Shown here: positions 6,901 through 9,347 of the stretch, piece by piece
Layout: each line of letters opens with the position of its first letter
Position numbering within the stretch: the stretch's first letter is position 1
Assembly (NCBI GenBank): GCA_025055355.1
Contig: JANWYM010000123.1
Coordinates: forward strand, 1-9,347
DNA: 9,347 bases
Direction: 5' to 3'
Origin: Abditibacteriales bacterium
GTDB taxonomy: Bacteria; Armatimonadota; Abditibacteriia; Abditibacteriales; JANWYM01
The notes under the pieces: model-generated
Told to the model about the DNA's origin: nothing
The model's database searches: none
What the model saw: the letters and a program-made list of their open reading frames with translations, nothing else
Program-made: the position numbers and the translations under genes

Positions 6901-8285
6901 ATTTGCAGCGCGAGGCGATTCTGCGCGGCTTGACCGATTTCCATCTGCGCAAGTCGTCGGACCGATTTGGCTACGGCGTCGTGATTGACGCGCCCAACAA
7001 CCTGTATGCCCGCATCGGTAACGACATCGAAACGGTGAAGTTCTACGAGGAGGCGACGCCGCTGCTGGAAGCCGCGCTGCTGAAAATGCTGGACCATCCC
7101 GCGCATCGCCGCCCGGCTATTATTGCCAGTTACACGCTGCGCGACAACAAGACAGTGTTACATCTGCCGTTGCGCTTCCTGCGGGAGATTGCGATGGAGC
7201 CGAACGGCGGCGTGCGTGAGACGATGTGGGAATACTTCCGCTTCCTGCCGCTCAACATCACCCCGCAAAACAAGGCGGAGTTCACCGCGCTGGTGACGGC
7301 GATGATGACTGGCTACCGCGAGGCGCGGCTGGCAGCGTTCGACACGCTCAAGCGCGCGGGGGCCGCCTTGCAGGACGACCCGCAACTTGTCGCCGCGCTC
7401 AAAGCCTACATGGCAAGCGATGCCGCGCCATCGTGGAAGATGCAATTGTTGAGCGCGCTCAACGGGATGCCCCGCTTGCACGAGGAGCGCGAGACGAAAC
7501 TGTTTGTGCGCTCCGCGCTGCTGGGCGATGACGAAGGCGCGCTGCGGGCGGCGGTGTCCCTGGCCCTATCCTCCCCGACGCTGGAAAATGACCCGCTGGT
7601 GCGCAACACCCTGCAAGCGCTGGTGCGGGATGCGGACACCGCCAAGCGGCTGGTTCTGCTCGACGTGCTGAACCGCGACACCCGCACGCTCAACAGTTTG
7701 CAGGCGTTGAGCCTCGTCGCCGAAAGTTTGCAGGACAAGAACGCGACGGTGCGGCAGCGCGCTCTTAACGTCGTGCAAAAGAGCCAAGCGATGCAGCAAA
7801 ACCCCGCGATTCGTCTCGCCCTGAGCAATTTGCTCAAAGACCCCAACGACCGCATCGCCGCCGCCGCGAACTCTGGGCTGGCAGGGACGCCCGCCCCGAC
7901 AACGCTGGGAGACGGGGCGAAATATCTCGACTATGAGTTCTTCAAAGCGCGGATTCAGCCCATCCTGACAACCGCCGTGGGCAGCGACGGCAAATCCTGC
8001 GCGCACTGTCACTCGACGCACACCATCCTGCGCCTCCATCGCCCCGACGAACGCGGTCATCTCACGGAGGAACAAACCCGCGACAACTACTTCTCCGCCC
8101 TCAAAGTGGTCAACCTCCTCGAACCTGAAAAAAGCCTCCTGCTGCAAAAGCCGCTTGCCGACGCAACAACGGAGGGCATCCTCCACACCGACAAAATCCC
8201 GCACGGCGGCGGGAAGCGATGGGACGGACCCGACAGCGCGGCGTATCAAGCGGTGCTGGCATGGATTCAAGGGGCGAAAAATTAG
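3996..8285 (+). CDS. Exported diheme HEAT-repeat protein with toroid (terpenoid-cyclase-like) domain
   Basis: 1429 residues, starting at GTG with GGAGG 6 nt upstream. A basic-hydrophobic signal peptide (KRFLGLILLGWAIAFIG) ends near residue 25. Residues ~35-290 are beta-rich; ETEPNNRYQDAN followed by DDWFKF (144-203) is typical of PPC domains of secreted proteins. A c-type heme site, C363-V-A-C-H367, follows. Residues ~375-645 resemble the alpha/alpha toroid of prenyltransferase/squalene-cyclase repeats, with QW-like motifs LQREDGQW and RQQAWGGW. Residues 646-735 are a low-complexity insert made of inverted 10-bp repeats. HEAT-like helical repeats follow (~740-1315; LVRRAACEALGRVGD, YVRRGAVFVF, ATVRQRALNVV). 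The C-terminus is cytochrome-c-like, with C1335-A-H-C1338-H1339, ILHTDKIPHGGG and a final AVLAWIQG as in PSCyt-type domains. It probably acts outside the cytoplasmic membrane in electron transfer or as a redox scaffold; the substrate is unknown. HEAT plus terminal heme is familiar from planctomycete-type proteins; I cannot assign a function. Confidence 0.85.
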   Translation: MKRFLGLILLGWAIAFIGPRGLSSAGSTLPPSLTLPHVLDVRGQLKRGERFEKTMPLKAQRIYSVSVALEDPSQLGASDAVRVTVRDSQREVVSKTLHVGDPDVYFLLRSSADGEGQLILRGDSARFQAQVREWPTTNSPDIIETEPNNRYQDANVMTLGKTVFATADDADFLFPMGPEPSPPPFRNPQPPTRNPQHDDWFKFTYHDEQPRLVYFQLDLLDREVPVDILIYREQNSGIVEWRQGSDPVADPHEIQALPGNKFTTRVIERGTYYVQVKGNHPVYQLRTLTYDVPPYLSDQLSVTSDQSAARNTQYASLGAASRRAVRVGVDYIIAAGDSWFANTPRAGGVTNRVANVHAETAQCVACHPAHFSTRAKEIAMRNGYPVQQRGALKFLIERLYNNPRPFYGHRGATWARVISASANVMSRLAYLLDLHEKNFPDPAALPRNTQYLEGVAGYLKLYYKGRTELPPDETNGNMPLVSAYEIAGHSWIVFDELYRRTKKEEYRQYRDQLRRLIEQDKIKDLRDLCYQTIAFVQIDPQAYAARIRKNCERILSLQREDGQWSMLFDPNSPAVEFQTGHCLWTLALAGYKPDHPQVAKAIRFLLSRQQAWGGWLDPKQSYENFRTPFRETQFAVMALSELFKGEVRGSKGKQGEVRGSRGKQEEVGGSRGKQGEVRSSKGKQEEVRGSGYISGFPNFPPLSSYFPLLPLTSPYFPLHPPTYPNIPLPPPTSPPDVLISRLDQIWEKPSDAVMRDVLAAARHQEPLVRRAACEALGRVGDARAVEPLVELLGDRNKIVRHGAAWALRELASRKGLGLKEIAQALNSHNDYVRRGAVFVFAQHFAYLTRDGRGFASTLIQRLNDPDIFVRLYATRALWQWFYWTDDDTVRQQIVDAYLARMSVPEHPWVRRNLVEGFYNICDENVRYLYNNWIPLLAQPEDRERATRAHRATVTMLAEKIANALMHGNDLQREAILRGLTDFHLRKSSDRFGYGVVIDAPNNLYARIGNDIETVKFYEEATPLLEAALLKMLDHPAHRRPAIIASYTLRDNKTVLHLPLRFLREIAMEPNGGVRETMWEYFRFLPLNITPQNKAEFTALVTAMMTGYREARLAAFDTLKRAGAALQDDPQLVAALKAYMASDAAPSWKMQLLSALNGMPRLHEERETKLFVRSALLGDDEGALRAAVSLALSSPTLENDPLVRNTLQALVRDADTAKRLVLLDVLNRDTRTLNSLQALSLVAESLQDKNATVRQRALNVVQKSQAMQQNPAIRLALSNLLKDPNDRIAAAANSGLAGTPAPTTLGDGAKYLDYEFFKARIQPILTTAVGSDGKSCAHCHSTHTILRLHRPDERGHLTEEQTRDNYFSALKVVNLLEPEKSLLLQKPLADATTEGILHTDKIPHGGGKRWDGPDSAAYQAVLAWIQGAKN
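4551..4584. repeat. Heptamer array (AACCCGC-type) inside the large gene
   Basis: Units AACCCGC (4554-4560), AACCCCC (4561-4567), AACCCGC (4568-4574) and AATCCCC (4575-4581), then AAC. They are translated as RNPQPPTRNPQ (residues ~186-196), interrupting the PPC-like region just before DDWFKF. The family is shared with 2368-2390 in opposite orientation. Confidence 0.85.
4883..4917. repeat. Heptamer array (CAGTGAC-type) inside the large gene
   Basis: Five contiguous 7-bp units: CAGTGAC, CAGTTAT, CGGTGAC, CAGTGAC, CAGTCCG. They are translated as SDQLSVTSDQS (residues ~297-307), a linker before the first heme site. The 16-bp GTGACCAGTGACCAGT (4899-4914) is the reverse complement of the array in the CocE gene at 8691-8725. 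Confidence 0.85.
4922..4940. repeat. Heptamer array (ACGCAAT) inside the large gene
   Basis: ACGCAAT occurs twice in tandem (4922-4928, 4929-4935), followed by a partial third copy ACGCC. It is translated as RNTQYAS and lies 4 bp after the CAGTGAC array, so two unrelated heptamer families are clustered at one linker. A single CGCAACACCCAGTATTTGG stretch at 5334-5352 encodes a similar RNTQYLE peptide but is not a tandem array. Confidence 0.7.
5931..6200. repeat. Inverted pair of 10-bp tandem arrays inside the large gene
   Basis: The left arm (5931-6070) has 14 units in strict 10-bp register, consensus GAAGTAAGGG. The right arm (about 6081-6200) has 12 units, consensus TTCCCCTTAC, the reverse complement, best conserved at 6111-6150. 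About 10-20 bp separate the arms. Three 10-bp units make 30 bp, so the protein repeats every 10 residues: GEVRGSKGKQ-like in the left arm (basic, polar) and YFPLLPLTSP-like in the right arm (Pro-rich, hydrophobic). The block adds 90 in-frame residues between the toroid and HEAT regions. It could form a long hairpin in DNA or mRNA. Confidence 0.95.
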
Positions 8286-8310
8286 GCTTGCCAGCCCGCC
8301 AAGTGCCACG

Positions 8311-8338
8311 TTACAAGCGCGGCGTCGCGTGCTATAAT
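8311..8338 (+). promoter_or_regulatory. Extended -10 promoter upstream of the CocE-family gene
   Basis: A perfect TATAAT (8333-8338) is preceded by TG and one base (TGCTATAAT), an extended -10 element. A weak -35, TTACAA (8311-8316), lies 16 nt upstream. The predicted start near 8345 would give an unusually long leader of about 275 nt before the ATG at 8623. Confidence 0.6.
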
Positions 8339-8432
8339 CTACAACAGTTACGCAGTAGCCGTCATGTCTTTCCCCTCCCTCGAGGGGAGTCACGGGAGCG
8401 ATGCGGTGGGGCTTTTTGTCCTGACCCCTGAT

Positions 8433-8517
8433 GTCATAGCGCGCGCAGCGAAACCATCCCCGGCGCGGGAGATGGCTTTGCTTCGTTCCTCGCCACCGCT
8501 GCGCCCCTCACAACGAC
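8433..8517. repeat. GTCAT...GAC dispersed-repeat-like element
   Basis: The stretch starts GTCATAGCGCGCGCAGCGAA and runs through CCATC (8454-8458), GATGG (8471-8475) and GCTTCGTTCCTCGC to CAACGAC at 8511-8517. It follows the pattern of an imperfectly palindromic intergenic repeat known to me from many unrelated bacteria (GTCATTGCGAG, AGCGAAGCAATC, then GATTGCTTCG and CTCGCAATGAC). The inner arms CCATC/GATGG can pair, and the ends are roughly complementary. I assign it by resemblance only; no second copy is in this window. Confidence 0.45.
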
Positions 8518-8566
8518 GCTCATGCACCCGCCACGACAGGCGTTATCAACGGGGAGAGGGAAAGGA

Positions 8567-8626
8567 ATGACCGCGACTGCGTCACTCTTGATCTATTTGC
8601 TCACGATGAGGAGACATACTGCATGA
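8567..8626 (+). CDS. Possible 19-codon leader peptide overlapping the CocE-family start
   Basis: ATG at 8567, preceded by a purine-rich GGGGAGAGGGAAAGGA stretch (8551-8566), opens a frame encoding MTATASLLIYLLTMRRHTA. It ends in a TGA at 8624-8626 that overlaps the downstream ATG at 8623 as ATGA, the arrangement typical of translational coupling. Its central part is hydrophobic. The downstream gene has its own AGGAG (8609-8613), which lies inside this ORF. With only 19 codons it may be chance. Confidence 0.25.
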   Translation: MTATASLLIYLLTMRRHTA

Positions 8627-9347
8627 CACGCAAAGCAAAGTCACTGGCTTTTATCCTCCTGTCGTTCCCTGTCGTTGCCTACTTCCCGTTACTGGTCACT
8701 GGTCACTGGTCACTGGTCACTGGTCATGCCTTCGCCGCCGCCCCCGAGAAGCAAACCTTCATGGTCGCCATGCGCGACGGGAAGAGGTTAGCGACCGACG
8801 TTTATCTGCCGTCGGCATCGGGGGCGTTTCCCGTCATTTTTGTCCGCACACCTTACAACAAAAACGCGTTGGCGGGGTTGGCGGGCGAAGCGACGAAGCG
8901 CGGCTATGCGCTGGTGGCGCAGGACACGCGGGGGCGGTTCGCATCCGAGGGTGAAAACCTCCCGTTTGAAGGTGACGGCTGGTGGGAGGGACGCGCCGAC
9001 GGCTACGACGCGCTGGAGTGGATTGTCCAGCAGAGTTGGTGCAACGGCAAAATCGGGACGTGGGGCGGTTCGGCGTTGGGCATCACGCAGTTGGGCGCAG
9101 CGGGCGCGGGGTCGAGCCGCCTGACCTGTCAGCACATCACCGTCGCCGCGCCGGGCATGTATCATCACGCCATCTTCCCCGGCGGTGTGTTCAAGAAGGC
9201 GATGATTGAGGACTGGTTGAAAGCCACCAACCACAGCCCTGATTCGCTGAGGTTTTGGACGAGCCACCCGACCTACGACGCCTTCTGGCGCGAGCGGGAT
9301 TTGACGGGGCGTTACGAGAAAGTCAACGCGCCCGCCGTTCACATCGG
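8623..9347 (+). CDS. Exported CocE/NonD-family (S15-like) serine hydrolase, 3' end outside window
   Basis: 241 residues are present from ATG 8623 (AGGAG 9 nt upstream) and the frame runs off the window; the family usually has about 550-650 residues. After a signal peptide with likely cleavage around AFAAA (36-40) comes the family start MVAMRDGKRLATDVYLP (47-63), then VRTPYNK (74-80), DTRGRFASEGE (101-111) and DGYDALEWIVQQSWCNGKIGTWGGS (126-150). S150 in GGSALG is the expected nucleophile of the alpha/beta-hydrolase fold, where the usual family form is GGSYxG. The Asp and His of the triad and the C-terminal jelly-roll domain would lie beyond the window. Relatives hydrolyse esters, amides or X-Pro dipeptides (cocaine esterase, glutaryl-7-ACA acylase, X-Pro dipeptidyl-peptidase); the substrate cannot be told from sequence. 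The hydrophobic core of the signal peptide runs into a heptamer repeat array (8691-8725). Confidence 0.88.
   Translation, partial: MTRKAKSLAFILLSFPVVAYFPLLVTGHWSLVTGHAFAAAPEKQTFMVAMRDGKRLATDVYLPSASGAFPVIFVRTPYNKNALAGLAGEATKRGYALVAQDTRGRFASEGENLPFEGDGWWEGRADGYDALEWIVQQSWCNGKIGTWGGSALGITQLGAAGAGSSRLTCQHITVAAPGMYHHAIFPGGVFKKAMIEDWLKATNHSPDSLRFWTSHPTYDAFWRERDLTGRYEKVNAPAVHI
8691..8725. repeat. Five-copy ACTGGTC heptamer array within a signal peptide
   Basis: Five perfect copies of ACTGGTC run from 8691 to 8725 and are translated as LVTGHWSLVTGH (residues ~24-35), between the hydrophobic core and the likely cleavage site of the CocE-family signal peptide. The reverse complement forms the array at 4883-4917. 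Confidence 0.92.

Larger units (their letters stand above)
8286..8622. other. 337-bp non-coding leader upstream of the CocE-family gene
   Basis: The region holds a weak GGCT/AGCC hairpin just after the upstream stop, an extended -10 promoter (8311-8338), a short hairpin (8372-8387, CCCCT paired with AGGGG around a 6-nt loop) followed by a T5 run at 8413-8417, a dispersed-repeat-like element (8433-8517) and a 19-codon ORF at its 3' end (8567-8626). I see no tRNA, riboswitch or well-supported larger gene. Confidence 0.6.

Noticed and set aside
7566..8393. 275-codon minus-strand open frame
   Set aside because: It overlaps the HEAT and heme-bearing end of the large gene, whose CxxCH and C-terminal motifs are clear; no ribosome-binding site or motif supports the antisense frame.
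8364..8570. 68-codon plus-strand frame in the CocE leader as a real gene
   Set aside because: It has no Shine-Dalgarno sequence, low-complexity composition, and runs through the dispersed-repeat-like element; kept only as a remark in a finding.

Overview
The window is GC-rich, densely coded bacterial chromosome. Gene content (a ComF-family gene next to a RicT/PSP1 gene, a secreted cytochrome/HEAT protein, an M14 peptidase and a CocE/NonD hydrolase), GTG as well as ATG starts, clear Shine-Dalgarno sites and many very short tandem repeats suggest a little-studied, probably environmental lineage. From memory of gene and repeat style I lean towards the Armatimonadota/Fervidibacter-like bacteria; this is inference, and no rRNA or other phylogenetic marker is present to settle it.

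Layout. 1-261 is the 3' end of a ComF-family phosphoribosyltransferase gene. 261-397 is an array of 7-9 bp repeats in two inverted arms that fills almost the whole gap to the next gene. 418-1281 encodes a RicT/YaaT (PSP1) protein with its cysteine-rich signature. It converges on an M14 zinc carboxypeptidase-like gene on the minus strand (1326-3866), with a short hairpin between them. A 129-bp divergent gap (3867-3995), carrying a good minus-strand promoter, separates the peptidase gene from a very large plus-strand gene (3996-8285). That gene encodes an exported 1429-residue mosaic: signal peptide, PPC-like beta domain, one CxxCH, an alpha/alpha-toroid (terpenoid-cyclase-like) region, a 90-residue repeat-made insert, HEAT repeats and a C-terminal cytochrome-c-like domain with a second CxxCH. 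A 337-bp leader (8286-8622) with an extended -10 promoter and a dispersed-repeat-like element precedes an exported CocE/NonD-family hydrolase (8623 to the window end, truncated).

The most unusual signal is in the repeats, not in any single gene. Several families of 7- and 10-bp tandem repeats occur between genes and inside genes. Inside genes they are translated as part of the protein. The largest is a pair of inverted 10-bp arrays (5931-6200) in the 1429-residue gene. Its basic unit would place a TAA stop in the gene's frame at every third copy. At exactly those four copies the T is C (CAA, Gln), while eight of the nine other copies keep T, and the inverted arm, which has no such constraint, keeps the ancestral base. 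A second family at 4883-4917 shows the same pattern for TGA. The repeats therefore look like invasive or expanding DNA tolerated only where the frame stays open, and the host protein appears to be translated through them.

The genes do not form one evident pathway. ComF and RicT are cytoplasmic housekeeping or regulatory proteins. The cytochrome/HEAT protein and the CocE hydrolase carry export signals. The M14 protein shares a divergent control region with the cytochrome/HEAT gene but has no signal peptide.
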